From Pelagibacter sp047722505 (GTDB lineage: Bacteria > Pseudomonadota > Alphaproteobacteria > Pelagibacterales > Pelagibacteraceae): 64,000 nt of DNA. The position numbers were made by a program, and so were the translations under genes. The stretch is from assembly GCF_047722505.1 (NCBI RefSeq), contig NZ_CP159814.1:1240001-1304000 (forward strand), in the 5' to 3' direction. Below the pieces are notes generated by a model. It was not told the origin of the DNA. It worked only from the letters and a program-made list of their open reading frames with translations, and made no database searches. Of the stretch, positions 52,987 to 62,392 are shown one piece after another; within the stretch, counting starts at the first letter, position 1, and the number at the start of each line of letters is the position of its first letter.

Positions 52987-54144
52987 TTAGATTTTAACTT
53001 TTCCAATTGGACCAAACTCATTTTCATAAGCTAGTTTGTAATTAGGCTGATTCATCAGCAAGTACTTCATTACTTTCTTAGCGTATGCTTTTTGAGAATC
53101 GATTACCTTCTTGAAGAATGCATCTTTTGCAGAAAACTCTCCAACAATTTTATCCCAACCTTTTAACTGTTCAGCTAAAATGGCATCAGATGTTTGGTAA
53201 ACGTTAACCTTATGTGTGTTCATCAAATCAGCTAAACTGTCAGAATATCTAACAAGCGCTTTGAAGTAGTTATCTGTATTCGCAGCATAAGCAGCGTTTT
53301 TTAAGATAGCTTGATGAGCAGGTGAAAGGCTTTTCAGTCTCTTCGTGTTCATAGGAATTTCAAACATCTCTTGAGATTGGTGAAAACTTCCTAAGTGATA
53401 GTGTTTAGAGACATCTTGCATTCCAAACTGTGAGTCTGATGTCGGGTTGTTAAACTCAGCAGCATCAATCAAACCAGTTTTCATTGCTGGTTGGATCTCA
53501 CCACCTGGTAATTGTCTTACGACCATTCCCATAGCAGTTAAAACGTTAGTCGCTAGACCAACCGTTCTATACTTCATACCTTTAACATCAGATACTTTAG
53601 TTACATTCTTTTTGAACCAACCGAAAGGTTGTGCTGGCATAGGCATATGAAAGAATCCAGTGTAGTTATATCCAACACTAGCTACTGCTTCTTCATATAA
53701 TTTTCTTCCTCCGCCATACTCCATCCATCCCATAACTTCTTGAGATGACATTCCGTATGAAGGACCAGTTCCAAAAAGTGAAGCTGCAGCATTTTTACCA
53801 TACCAATATGCAGTCACCCAGTGACCCATATCAACGATTCCATCGCTTACCGCTGCTCCGATTTCTGAAGTTTTAACGATTGAGTTAACAGGCTGAAGAT
53901 CAATTTTAAGTGATCCACCAGACATGTCACTAACCATATTACAGTAGTCTTGCGCCATTTCAAAAAAGATGTTTGCACCTGAAGGCCAAGCAGCTTGCAT
54001 CTTTAATGTAACGTGTCCGTCTGCAGTTGCAATATTTGGCATTGCTACAGCTGTTGCTGCTGCTGCACCTGTGACTGCTGCTGCTTTAAAGAACTTTCGT
54101 CTTGAAGGTGTTGTGGCCTTCAAAGATTTTTTATCTTTAATCAT
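52987..54144 (-). CDS. dctP: TRAP substrate-binding protein DctP, Tat-type signal
   Basis: This 385-residue periplasmic binding protein has a twin-arginine signal (TPSRRKFFKAAAVTGAAAATA, cut near IATADG). Family motifs are LKMQAAWPSGANIFFEMAQDYCNMVSD, the Arg of VSDVKGMKYRTVGLATNVLT, and GGEIQPAMKTGLIDAAEFNNPTSD. It is the mannitol/chloroaromatic-type DctP group, which includes 2-oxoacid binders; the substrate is unknown. A perfect 16-base palindrome lies 20-35 bases upstream of the start. Confidence 0.9.
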   Translation of the reverse strand: MIKDKKSLKATTPSRRKFFKAAAVTGAAAATAVAMPNIATADGHVTLKMQAAWPSGANIFFEMAQDYCNMVSDMSGGSLKIDLQPVNSIVKTSEIGAAVSDGIVDMGHWVTAYWYGKNAAASLFGTGPSYGMSSQEVMGWMEYGGGRKLYEEAVASVGYNYTGFFHMPMPAQPFGWFKKNVTKVSDVKGMKYRTVGLATNVLTAMGMVVRQLPGGEIQPAMKTGLIDAAEFNNPTSDSQFGMQDVSKHYHLGSFHQSQEMFEIPMNTKRLKSLSPAHQAILKNAAYAANTDNYFKALVRYSDSLADLMNTHKVNVYQTSDAILAEQLKGWDKIVGEFSAKDAFFKKVIDSQKAYAKKVMKYLLMNQPNYKLAYENEFGPIGKVKI

Positions 54145-54163
54145 TATTTCTCCTCTATTAGTA

Positions 54164-54179
54164 TTTGTTAATTAACAAA
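54164..54179. promoter_or_regulatory. Perfect 16-bp palindrome in the second dctP leader
   Basis: TTTGTTAATTAACAAA reads the same on both strands. It lies 20-35 bases upstream of the dctP ATG, overlapping the expected transcription start and ribosome site region. Such GTTAAC-centred sites suit a dimeric repressor (GntR, LacI type), but AT-richness makes chance palindromes common here. Confidence 0.4.
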
Positions 54180-54341
54180 AAATATTTAATTACAGTTTGC
54201 TATTAGAGTCTATAGTGAAAATGACACAGCGAAATTATAATACAATCTAAAGTAGAATTATTTAAAATTTTATCGTATGATTTTAGGTTAGTTTTTTCCG
54301 TAACTACTTGCTGTTTCTGAAATAATTTTTTTTAAATAGAA

Positions 54342-54400
54342 GGTCACTGTTAATATTAATAATGACCCCTAAACATAGGGTTAGTTTTGTGCTGACCCTA
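54342..54400. other. Two hairpins at the end of the putative regulator
   Basis: GGTCA (54342-54346) pairs with TGACC (54363-54367) around an AT palindrome. TAGGGTTAG (54376-54384) pairs with CTGACCCTA (54392-54400), with one T-G wobble on plus. The second overlaps the TAG stop of the minus-strand gene ending at 54398. They may help end the message, but no T tract follows directly. The rest of the 253-base gap up to dctP (54145-54341) holds nothing else I can identify beyond the palindrome at 54164. Confidence 0.35.
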
Positions 54401-54892
54401 ATTAATCAAATCTTTTTTAAATTTCATCAAGGAAGCTAATAAATCAATCTTCCAATTTACAAATTCAATAATAAGATCCTCAGAAGGTCTAACATTTCTA
54501 ATTTTTAAATCTTTATTTTGTGAATGTCTTGCTTCTAGTTTAATAAAAAAATTTCTTTTAATACCATCATCAACTATTTGAGCAATGGTTTTATAAGAAT
54601 ATTCTGGTAATCTACTGGAGATCTTTTCTTTGTATATCTCTTCTCCTAGTTCGTTTGACTCAAATATTATTAAAAAAACTTTTAATTTTTTTATTGAGGA
54701 AAAGCACCATTTGATTCCAGGTTTATCTTCTTGATATTTTAAAACTGACCTTGAATGTCTAGCCATCTCTAGATTGAGGTCACAAATCTTATCAGGTGTT
54801 ATATCAAAAGGAAGTTTTTTTAAGTTTAATTTACTAATTATATTTTTTTGTCTTCTTAAATCTGCAGCTTTAAGATCTTTAATTTTTTCCAT
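54398..54892 (-). CDS. Putative winged-helix regulator (MarR-like pattern), unknown
   Basis: I do not firmly recognise this 164-residue protein. It is mostly helical. Residues about 110-150 look like a helix-turn-helix with a wing: PEYSYKTIAQIVDDGIKRNFFIKLEARHSQNKDLKIRNVRPSEDLI (split at residue 20 or so by a turn). The KIRNVRPSEDLI end resembles the wing and next helix of MarR-like regulators. No signal peptide or membrane segment is seen. It stands alone, same strand as the TRAP and glc genes, 120 bases after the dehydrogenase. A DNA-binding role is a guess from pattern. Confidence 0.6.
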   Translation of the reverse strand: MEKIKDLKAADLRRQKNIISKLNLKKLPFDITPDKICDLNLEMARHSRSVLKYQEDKPGIKWCFSSIKKLKVFLIIFESNELGEEIYKEKISSRLPEYSYKTIAQIVDDGIKRNFFIKLEARHSQNKDLKIRNVRPSEDLIIEFVNWKIDLLASLMKFKKDLIN

Positions 54893-55012
54893 AATCAGTC
54901 TAATGGGAATAATTTTTCCTTAAGTTTAATAAGCCTAAATTTCATAAAGAAACTATACCTGAATTGATAACTTAATATATACGGAAAATAAGACTGTAAA
55001 TGTTGTTTTAGT

Positions 55013-55966
55013 CTAATTTACTTTATTTTTGCAATTTCCTGTTTTAAAAAACTCATCAATATTGTCTATAGCTAGATTAGCCATGGCAATTCTTGTGTGT
55101 TTTGTTGCACTTCCAAGATGAGGTAGGATAAAAACACTTTTAATTTTTAAGTAACCTGGGTTTAAATTTGGTTCCCCTTTATAAACATCAAGACCTGCTG
55201 CATAAATTTTTCTTCTATTTAGTGCATCTATTAAAGCTTCATCATCAACAATATCTCCACGAGCCACATTTGTTATAACAGCACCTGTTGGAAAATATTC
55301 TAATGTTTCTTTATTAATTAAATTTTCCGTTTCTTTTGTTGCAGGACAACAAATTGATAATACATCCGAAACCCCAAAAAGACTTTTGATACTGTCGTGA
55401 TATATAGCTCCCTGTTCTTTTTCTTCAGTCAATTTTGATCTGTTATGATAATGAATAATCATACCTAAAGATTTTGCTATTTTTGCAATCTTTTGTCCTA
55501 TTCTTCCCATACCTAAAATTCCAAGTCTTGAACCTGTTAACTGTTTTCCTATCAAATAATCTGCTGACCATTTCCAGTTACTTTCTTTTGCAGATTGAAT
55601 ACCTTCTGGAACTCTTCTACATGCTCCAAGAATTAATAAAATTCCAATCTCTGCTGTAGCATCTGATAAAACTTCTGGTGTATTAGTTACTGCTATTCCT
55701 CTTTTTTTAGCTGCCTCTAAATCAATATTTCCAAAACCAACTGCAAAATTAGAAATTACCTTAATACTATCTGGTAATTTACTTAAAGTATCTTCATCCA
55801 TCTTATCAGTTAATGAGGTTAATATTGCATCATAGCCTTTACTTAATTCAATAAGTTTTGACTGAGAATACAACTCATCATTACCATTAAGTTTTGTATC
55901 AAATGTTTTTAAAGCTTTTTCCTCAGATTCTCTTAATAATTTTCTCGTAATTATAATTTTTTTCAT
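55013..55966 (-). CDS. D-2-hydroxyacid dehydrogenase (glyoxylate reductase-like)
   Basis: I chose the ATG at 55966 (MKKIIITRKLLRESEE, 317 residues), two bases after glcF; an upstream in-frame start would add 16 residues inside glcF. The NAD-binding motif LGILGMGRIGQKIAKIAKSLG, ICCPATKETENLINKE, NVARGDIVDDEALIDAL (Arg) and LPHLGSATKHTRIAM (His) are standard for this family. NFAVGFGNIDLEAAKKRGIAVTNTP marks the substrate domain. Next to glcDEF, glyoxylate or hydroxypyruvate reduction is the most likely role. Confidence 0.88.
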   Translation of the reverse strand: MKKIIITRKLLRESEEKALKTFDTKLNGNDELYSQSKLIELSKGYDAILTSLTDKMDEDTLSKLPDSIKVISNFAVGFGNIDLEAAKKRGIAVTNTPEVLSDATAEIGILLILGACRRVPEGIQSAKESNWKWSADYLIGKQLTGSRLGILGMGRIGQKIAKIAKSLGMIIHYHNRSKLTEEKEQGAIYHDSIKSLFGVSDVLSICCPATKETENLINKETLEYFPTGAVITNVARGDIVDDEALIDALNRRKIYAAGLDVYKGEPNLNPGYLKIKSVFILPHLGSATKHTRIAMANLAIDNIDEFFKTGNCKNKVN

Positions 55967-55968
55967 AG

Positions 55969-57264
55969 TTAATTTTTTTGTAATATTTTTGGTTTTGGGC
56001 CACCAGTATACCAATCTAGTATCTCAATGGTATGTAAAATTGGAGTTTTGGTTCCATTAGAAATTTGAGTAATACAGCCTATGTTCCCTGTCGAGATTAA
56101 ATCTGGCTTCAAACTTTCAATATTTTTTACTTTTTTGCTTAGTAATTCTTTTGCAATTTCAGTTTGTAAAATATTATAAGTTCCAGCAGATCCACAACAG
56201 ATGTGTCCTTCGGGAATTTCCATAATTTCATTTTCTGTTTTGTTTAATAAGGACACAGGTTGGTCGTGTACTTTTTGTCCGTGCTGCATTGAACAAGCTG
56301 AATGATAGGCAATCTTATACTTCTTATCTTTTGCTATAAAATTTAATTTTATACTTTTGCTTAAATATTCTGAAACATCTTTTGTTAATTCAGATATTAC
56401 TTTAGCTTTTTTTTTCATTTTCTCATCATCTTTAAATATAAACCCATAGTCTTTCATTGTAGTACCACAGCCAGATGTGTTAGATAAAATTGCATCTAAA
56501 TTACCTTTTTGATGTTCGTCATACCAAGTGTTAATATTGTTTCTAAAATCTTGATGTGCATCATCTTCTTTTCCTAAATGATGATTTAAAGATCCACAGC
56601 ATCTTATTTTTTTAGGCACAATTACCTCAACACCGTGTCTGTTCAAAAGACGGATAGTTGACTCATTTATTTGAGGAGAGATTTCTTTTTGGACACACCC
56701 AGTTAAAAGTGCAACTCTTGCAATCTTCTTTTGACCAGTCACAGAATAAATTTCTTTTTGTTTTAAAGTTTTTTTAGGAAAACTTGTAGGCATTAAACTC
56801 ATCATGTCTTTTATTTTTAAGGGCATTAGAAATTGAAAGGGTTTTGCTAGTTTTACCATATAGCTAGCCAGTCTAAAATATCCTGTATTTGGTAATACTA
56901 CTGATAAAAAACTCCTAATTGTCCTATCAAAAAAAGATCTTTTGTAGTTTTTTTCAATGTATTTTTTACCATGATCAATAATATGCATGTAGTTTACACC
57001 AGAAGGGCAAGTGGTCATGCAGCTATAACAAGATAAGCATCTATCTATATGTTTTACAGTCTTTGCTGTTGGTTTTTTTTGATTTTCCAACATGTCTTTG
57101 ATTAAATAAATTCTACCTCTTGGTCCATCTAATTCATCACCAAATATTTGATGAGTAGGACAGGTAGCATTACAAAAACCACAGTGAACACATTTTTTAA
57201 ATATTTTTTCAGTAGATGCGTTGTCGTTATCTTGTAATTGTTTCTTTGTAAAATCAGTTTGCAT
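55969..57264 (-). CDS. glcF: Glycolate oxidase iron-sulfur subunit
   Basis: GlcF passes electrons from GlcDE to the respiratory chain. The 431 residues have two [4Fe-4S] sites (CVHCGFCNATCPTHQ and CLSCYSCMTTCPSG) and two CCG domains (IRCCGSLNHHLGKED; GHICCGSAGTYNILQ). Length is normal. The ATG overlaps the glcE stop by one base (TAATG). Confidence 0.95.
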   Translation of the reverse strand: MQTDFTKKQLQDNDNASTEKIFKKCVHCGFCNATCPTHQIFGDELDGPRGRIYLIKDMLENQKKPTAKTVKHIDRCLSCYSCMTTCPSGVNYMHIIDHGKKYIEKNYKRSFFDRTIRSFLSVVLPNTGYFRLASYMVKLAKPFQFLMPLKIKDMMSLMPTSFPKKTLKQKEIYSVTGQKKIARVALLTGCVQKEISPQINESTIRLLNRHGVEVIVPKKIRCCGSLNHHLGKEDDAHQDFRNNINTWYDEHQKGNLDAILSNTSGCGTTMKDYGFIFKDDEKMKKKAKVISELTKDVSEYLSKSIKLNFIAKDKKYKIAYHSACSMQHGQKVHDQPVSLLNKTENEIMEIPEGHICCGSAGTYNILQTEIAKELLSKKVKNIESLKPDLISTGNIGCITQISNGTKTPILHTIEILDWYTGGPKPKILQKN

Positions 57265-58544
57265 TAAATTCCTCTATACATTTTGCCAGGATTAAAAATT
57301 CTTTTAGGATCGAAACTTTTTTTAATTTTTTCTGATATTAAAAGTCTTGTATCATCTACGGTAAAGATCGTCTCTTCATAATCATACTCATTTGATGTCT
57401 TTATGACTGTTAAATACCCACCAAGTTCGTTAATCAAATTTTTAATCTCTCCAACCTTGGTATTTTTCTTAGACTGAACTTCTATCCAGTACAATGAACC
57501 ACACCAATCAATATAATATTTATACTTATTGCCCAAGTATTGCATTAGCTTTTTACCTTGAGAAGGAGGTATTACTACTCTCAGTAGGTTATTTTTTGTT
57601 TGTGTAAATAACTCAAGGTTATTTATTTTTATCCAAAATGGGGTTGATTGATGAACATCTAAAATAGCTGTATTTAATTTATTAAGTTCTAATTCATCAG
57701 TTAAAGCTTTTATTTTTTCATCTATTGATATTTTATCTCCATCTATTCTTAATGCTACGAATGAGCCTTTATTTTCTAAATCATTAAATTTAAAAACCAT
57801 TTCTTTGTTATGATCATAACTTTCATCTTTTGGCTCCTCTGGAACATAAACTGCTCCGGAAACTTCACTGCTAGAACTTGAAATTTTTTCAAATAATTCA
57901 TTAACTAATTTTTTATCATCAGTATTAATTATAATTGTGTTAGATAATTTTTTTTTAGGTAAAACTTTTAATGTAATTTCAGTTAATGCAACTAACGTTC
58001 CAAAAGATCCTGTAACAAGTTTTGACAAATCATAACCCGTAACATTTTTTACGACTGTTCCACCTGATTTGATTATATCACCTTTGCCATTCACACCTCT
58101 AAAGCCTAAAATGTGGTCTCTTATACTACCTACTTTAAATCTTCTGGAGCCAGCAAAATTACAGGCTAAATGACCTGCTACAGTTCCTTTGTTTGATTTT
58201 CCACCTTCAATAAATCCAAAATCAATTGGCTCAAAGGCTAACTCTTGATTATTTTTTTCTAACTCCTTTTCAACCAGCTCTAATGGGGTATTTGCTCTAA
58301 CTTTAATATAAAGTTCTTCTGGTAAATATTCTATTATTCCCGATAATTTAGAAAGAGATAATTTTTTTGCTGACTGAATTTTATTGCCAATAAAATTTTT
58401 TGAATTAGTGCCTATTAGTTCTGTCGGTTGGTTTGTTTTATATAGCTCTTTAACTATACTTGAAACTTGCAGTTCATCTTCAGGATAATAAGTATTATTA
58501 GAATCTTGGAAGATCTGGGAATTTTTCTTCGTTTCTGTGGACAT
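57264..58544 (-). CDS. glcE: Glycolate oxidase FAD-binding subunit GlcE
   Basis: GlcE is the second, shorter FAD-binding subunit. I chose the ATG at 58544 (426 residues) because GAGGAAGGAAGG lies just upstream; the frame extends to a GTG at 58565 without such a site. Motifs are YPEDELQVSSIVKELY, GTVAGHLACNFAGSRRFKVGSIRDHILGFRGVNGKG and GTVVKNVTGYDLSKLVTGSFGTL, with the FDPKRIFNPGKMY ending. It overlaps glcD by 47 bases and glcF by one. Confidence 0.92.
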   Translation of the reverse strand: MSTETKKNSQIFQDSNNTYYPEDELQVSSIVKELYKTNQPTELIGTNSKNFIGNKIQSAKKLSLSKLSGIIEYLPEELYIKVRANTPLELVEKELEKNNQELAFEPIDFGFIEGGKSNKGTVAGHLACNFAGSRRFKVGSIRDHILGFRGVNGKGDIIKSGGTVVKNVTGYDLSKLVTGSFGTLVALTEITLKVLPKKKLSNTIIINTDDKKLVNELFEKISSSSSEVSGAVYVPEEPKDESYDHNKEMVFKFNDLENKGSFVALRIDGDKISIDEKIKALTDELELNKLNTAILDVHQSTPFWIKINNLELFTQTKNNLLRVVIPPSQGKKLMQYLGNKYKYYIDWCGSLYWIEVQSKKNTKVGEIKNLINELGGYLTVIKTSNEYDYEETIFTVDDTRLLISEKIKKSFDPKRIFNPGKMYRGI

Positions 58545-59994
58545 GTACCCTTCCTTCCTCTGCACATTTTCTCAATATTGGATAAACTTTTCCAGGATTT
58601 AATAAATTTTTTTCGTCTAGTGATGATTTGATATCTAATTGTTGTTGAATATCATCATTATTAAACATTTCACACATTAGTTCTCTTTTCTCTATTCCCA
58701 CTCCGTGCTCTCCAGTAATAACTCCTCCTAATCTTACACAAGCTTTTAAAATTTCAGCACCAAATTCTTCTGTTTTTCTTAGTTGTTCTTTATCACTTCC
58801 ATCAAACATTATTAGTGGGTGTAAATTTCCATCACCAGCGTGAAAACAATTTGCTACTGGTAATTCATACTTTTCAGATAATCTTTTTATTTCTAGTAAA
58901 GCTTCTGTTAGTTTTCCTCTTGGTATAGAACCATCCATGCAATAATAGTCTGGTGCCATAGCTCCACATGCTGGAAATGCTGCTTTTCTGCCAGCCCAAA
59001 ATGATAATCTTTCTTTTTCATTTTTGCTTAATTTTAAACTTGAGCAATTATTTTTTTTACAAATGCTACTAACTTGTTTCAATAGTTCATCTACTTCAGA
59101 TTCCGTTCCATCTAATTCAACAATTAATAAAAGCTCAGCATCTCTTGGGTAGCCTGCTTTACTAAAATTATCTGTCGCCTCTATTAAAATTTTATCCATT
59201 ATCTCCATACCTGCTGGAACAATTCCACTAGCGATAATTTCTGAAGTTGCGTTTCCCCCTTCTTCAATTGTAGGAAAGCCTATTAATGCTGCTTTAACTA
59301 TTTGTGGGTTTTTTAAAATTTTAACTGTAACTTCAGTAATTACTCCTAGTAAACCTTCTGAGCCACAAATTAGTCCCATTAGATCATATCCTTCTTGATC
59401 AAGAGTTTTTCCACCAATTCTACAAATAGTTCCATCCATCATAACAATTTGAACACCTAAGATATTATTAGTAGTTGTTCCATATTTTAAAGAATGAACA
59501 CCACCAGAATTTTCAGCAACATTACCTCCTATTGAACATGCAATTTGGCTTGATGGGTCAGGGGCATAATAAAAATTTTTATGTTGTACGGCATGAGTTA
59601 TTCCTAAATTTGTGACACCAGGTTGGGTTACTACACATTTATTCTCAAAATCAATTTCTATAATCTTATTAAATTTTCCAAGGCTCAATAGAATTGCATC
59701 GTTTAAAGGTAGAGCTCCTCCTGAAAGACCTGTGCCCGCGCCTCTTGGCACAACTTTTATATTTTCTTTATGGCAAAATTTTAAAATATTACTTACTTCT
59801 TCTGTATTTTCTGGCATCACAACTGCTAGTGGAGTTTGAGTATAAGCTGACAGTCCATCAGTTTCATACGGCTTAATCTCATCCGCATGACTTAAAACAT
59901 TTTCTGGATTTATTATTTTTGCAAGATTTTTAAAAATATATTCTTTTTTATTTATCGTTGCTTTATCTATCTTTGGTAGAACTAATTCACTCAT
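58498..59994 (-). CDS. glcD: Glycolate oxidase subunit GlcD
   Basis: GlcD oxidises glycolate (or D-lactate) to glyoxylate (pyruvate). The 498 residues contain the FAD motifs VVPRGAGTGLSGGALPLNDAI, GGNVAENSGGVHSLKYGTT and GGKTLDQEGYDLMGLICGSEG. Then come the C-terminal NCFHAGDGNLHPLIMFD and GGVITGEHGVGIEKRELM, which hold metal-site His. It follows the aminotransferase by 5 bases on the same strand. Confidence 0.94.
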   Translation of the reverse strand: MSELVLPKIDKATINKKEYIFKNLAKIINPENVLSHADEIKPYETDGLSAYTQTPLAVVMPENTEEVSNILKFCHKENIKVVPRGAGTGLSGGALPLNDAILLSLGKFNKIIEIDFENKCVVTQPGVTNLGITHAVQHKNFYYAPDPSSQIACSIGGNVAENSGGVHSLKYGTTTNNILGVQIVMMDGTICRIGGKTLDQEGYDLMGLICGSEGLLGVITEVTVKILKNPQIVKAALIGFPTIEEGGNATSEIIASGIVPAGMEIMDKILIEATDNFSKAGYPRDAELLLIVELDGTESEVDELLKQVSSICKKNNCSSLKLSKNEKERLSFWAGRKAAFPACGAMAPDYYCMDGSIPRGKLTEALLEIKRLSEKYELPVANCFHAGDGNLHPLIMFDGSDKEQLRKTEEFGAEILKACVRLGGVITGEHGVGIEKRELMCEMFNNDDIQQQLDIKSSLDEKNLLNPGKVYPILRKCAEEGRVHVHRNEEKFPDLPRF

Positions 59995-59999
59995 TAGCC

Positions 60000-61163
60000 T
60001 CAGCCTAGCATTTTTTTAATATTTTCCAATGCGTTAGATATGTTGTCTTGTGACGCTGCAAAGCTAAATCTTACGTAATCTTGGCAAGTTTTACCAAAAG
60101 CTGTCCCTGGAACTATTGCCACTCCTGCTTCATACATACATTTTTTTGCAAATTCTGATCCATTCATTCCTGTTCCAATTACCTTTGGAAATGCATAAAA
60201 AGCTCCTCCTGGAAGACTGCATTCTATACCTGGTAAACTATTCAAACCTTCGTGAATTAGTTTTCTTCTTTCTGTAAACTTCACCATCATTTCGTTGATT
60301 GAGTCGTCTGGACCATCTAGTGCTGCAATTCCCGCAAATTGAGCTGCAGCATTTACACATGATACACTATTAATTAAAAGTTTATTAACATGTGGAACTA
60401 ATTCCTTAGGCCAAAAACTCCATCCTAATCTCCATCCCGTCATAGAATATGCTTTACTCCAACCCTCTAATACAATCAGCCTCTCTCTTAATTCGGGATA
60501 ATTAAAAAATGAAGGCATTTCTTTATTATCAAAAATCTGTCTACTATAAATTTCATCACTTAATATAGTTACATGTGGATGTTTTTTAAGACCTTCAGCC
60601 AATACATCAATATCTGCTTTTTCTACAAAACTACCCGTTGGATTATTAGGATTAATTAATACTAACAATCTAGTTTTATCGGTGATTAGTGATAAAATTT
60701 TTTCTGGATTAAATTTAAGATCTTTATCTTCAGTTAAATCATAAGGTACAGATGTTGATCCAGTATAATTTATCATCGACTCGTATATTGGAAAGGCAGG
60801 TGTAGGGTGAATTATTTCAGCGCCTGGCTCTCCAAAACATTGGATGGCATAACTCATTGTAGGTTTTCCACCTGGCATGATTAGAATTCTTTCAAAATCT
60901 ACATCAACACTATAACGTTTTTTAATCCATCTTGTTACAGCTTGTCTACATTCTGGAATACCGTTGGACATTACATATCCATGGTGTCCATCATCTAAAG
61001 CTTTTTTTGCTGCTTCAACAACATGCTTCGGTGTTTTAAAGTCAGGTTGACCTAACCCTAAGTGAATCATTGGATTTCCTTTAGCCTCTAATGCCTTAGC
61101 TTCAGCCAAAACACTAAATGCAGATTCAGTTCCTAATCTTTCTAAATTTTTTGCTAACTTCAT
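60000..61163 (-). CDS. PLP-dependent aminotransferase, class I (AspC-like)
   Basis: The 387 residues show the class I fold: HLGLGQPDFKTPKHVVEA, NGIPECRQAV, LINPNNPTGSF, LSDEIYSRQIFD (Asp, Tyr), the PLP Lys in VLEGWSKAYSMTGWRLGW, and the C-terminal Arg in DYVRFSFAASQ. It lies just upstream of glcD, so transamination of glyoxylate to glycine is a tempting role. Aspartate or other aminotransferase activity is equally possible. Confidence 0.9.
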   Translation of the reverse strand: MKLAKNLERLGTESAFSVLAEAKALEAKGNPMIHLGLGQPDFKTPKHVVEAAKKALDDGHHGYVMSNGIPECRQAVTRWIKKRYSVDVDFERILIMPGGKPTMSYAIQCFGEPGAEIIHPTPAFPIYESMINYTGSTSVPYDLTEDKDLKFNPEKILSLITDKTRLLVLINPNNPTGSFVEKADIDVLAEGLKKHPHVTILSDEIYSRQIFDNKEMPSFFNYPELRERLIVLEGWSKAYSMTGWRLGWSFWPKELVPHVNKLLINSVSCVNAAAQFAGIAALDGPDDSINEMMVKFTERRKLIHEGLNSLPGIECSLPGGAFYAFPKVIGTGMNGSEFAKKCMYEAGVAIVPGTAFGKTCQDYVRFSFAASQDNISNALENIKKMLG

Positions 61164-61236
61164 ATTATTTCAATCTTAATCTTAATATTTTATAATTTAA
61201 TTTATTTTTTTTATATATACTTTTGATAAGTAAAAA

Positions 61237-62388
61237 CTATTTTCTATAAATCAATTTTGACGCATCTAATTCTTTCAAGGTCTTACAGCCCATCAATACC
61301 ATATTTCTATTGATTTCATCATGCATGTTTTTCAATAGACGTTCAACACCAGGTTGACCTCCAGCGCTTAAAGCAAATAAAAACATTTTTCCAAAGCTGC
61401 ATGCCGTTGCACCAGCTGCTAAAGCTTTTAAAACATGAGTTCCACGTCTTACTCCACCGTCTAATACAATTTCTAATTTATCTCCAACGGCTTCTCTAAT
61501 TGCATTCACTTGATCAAAAGGTGATCTTGAACCATCTAATTGTCTCCCTCCATGATTTGAAATCATTATAGCTGTACAACCTATATCTATTGCTCTTTTT
61601 GCATCTTCAACTGACATCACGCCCTTAAGAGCAAATGGGCCATTCCATTTTTTTACACAGTATTCTGCATCCTTCCAATTCATAGCCGGATCATATTGTT
61701 CATTAATATATTCGATAACTGATTTTGAAATATTTGTTCCTTTATCTGTTTTATTTTTAACATTGGATAATTCAAATTTTTTATGAGTAAAATAATTAAA
61801 TACCCATTCAGGTCTCATAGCAAAACTCATTAAACTTTGAACTGTTAATTTTGGAGGGGTAGTAAAGCCAGTTCTGTGATCTCTTTCTCTATTTCCAGCA
61901 ACTAATGTATCAACAGTTAAACACATTCCATTAAAACCAGATACTTTGCATCTATCTATTAAGTCATCAGTAATTGATTGATCTTTATGTACATATAGTT
62001 GAAATAATTTTGGTCCATTAGAAATATCGGCAACCTCTTCAATGGTGTTATTGGCCATAGTTGACATGCTATAAAAGGTTCCAAATTTTTCAGCAGCTCT
62101 AGCTGAAGCTTTATCACCTTCATGATGGTAAAGTCTTTGCATTGCAGTTGGTGAAAGAAAAATTGGCATATCAATTTTTTTTCCAAAAACAGTTGTTGAA
62201 AGATCTGGTTTACCAACACTAGCAAGGATATTTGGAATTAGATCACAATCATCAAAAGAGTTAGTGTTTCTTTTTAAAGTTTTTTCATCATCTGCACCAC
62301 CATCGATGTAGTGAAAAATTGGAGAAGGTAATTTTTTTTTTGCTAATTTTCTAAAATCATTAAAATTATAACAATCATTTAAATTCAT
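61237..62388 (-). CDS. FMN-dependent alpha-hydroxyacid dehydrogenase (LldD-like)
   Basis: The 383 residues match (S)-2-hydroxyacid oxidases: IFHYIDGGADDEKTLKRN (Tyr), LSPTAMQRLYHHEGDKASARAAEKF, QLYVHKDQSITDDL, LTVDTLVAGNRERDHRTGF (Arg), FALKGVMSVEDAKRAIDIG (Lys) and ISNHGGRQLDGSRSPFDQVN with the catalytic His. GLDG-type Arg and C-terminal FGKMFLFALSAGGQPGVERLL follow. L-lactate is likely, but glycolate or others are possible. It follows the PagL-like gene by 4 bases. Confidence 0.92.
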   Translation of the reverse strand: MNLNDCYNFNDFRKLAKKKLPSPIFHYIDGGADDEKTLKRNTNSFDDCDLIPNILASVGKPDLSTTVFGKKIDMPIFLSPTAMQRLYHHEGDKASARAAEKFGTFYSMSTMANNTIEEVADISNGPKLFQLYVHKDQSITDDLIDRCKVSGFNGMCLTVDTLVAGNRERDHRTGFTTPPKLTVQSLMSFAMRPEWVFNYFTHKKFELSNVKNKTDKGTNISKSVIEYINEQYDPAMNWKDAEYCVKKWNGPFALKGVMSVEDAKRAIDIGCTAIMISNHGGRQLDGSRSPFDQVNAIREAVGDKLEIVLDGGVRRGTHVLKALAAGATACSFGKMFLFALSAGGQPGVERLLKNMHDEINRNMVLMGCKTLKELDASKLIYRK

Positions 62389-62392
62389 TTAA

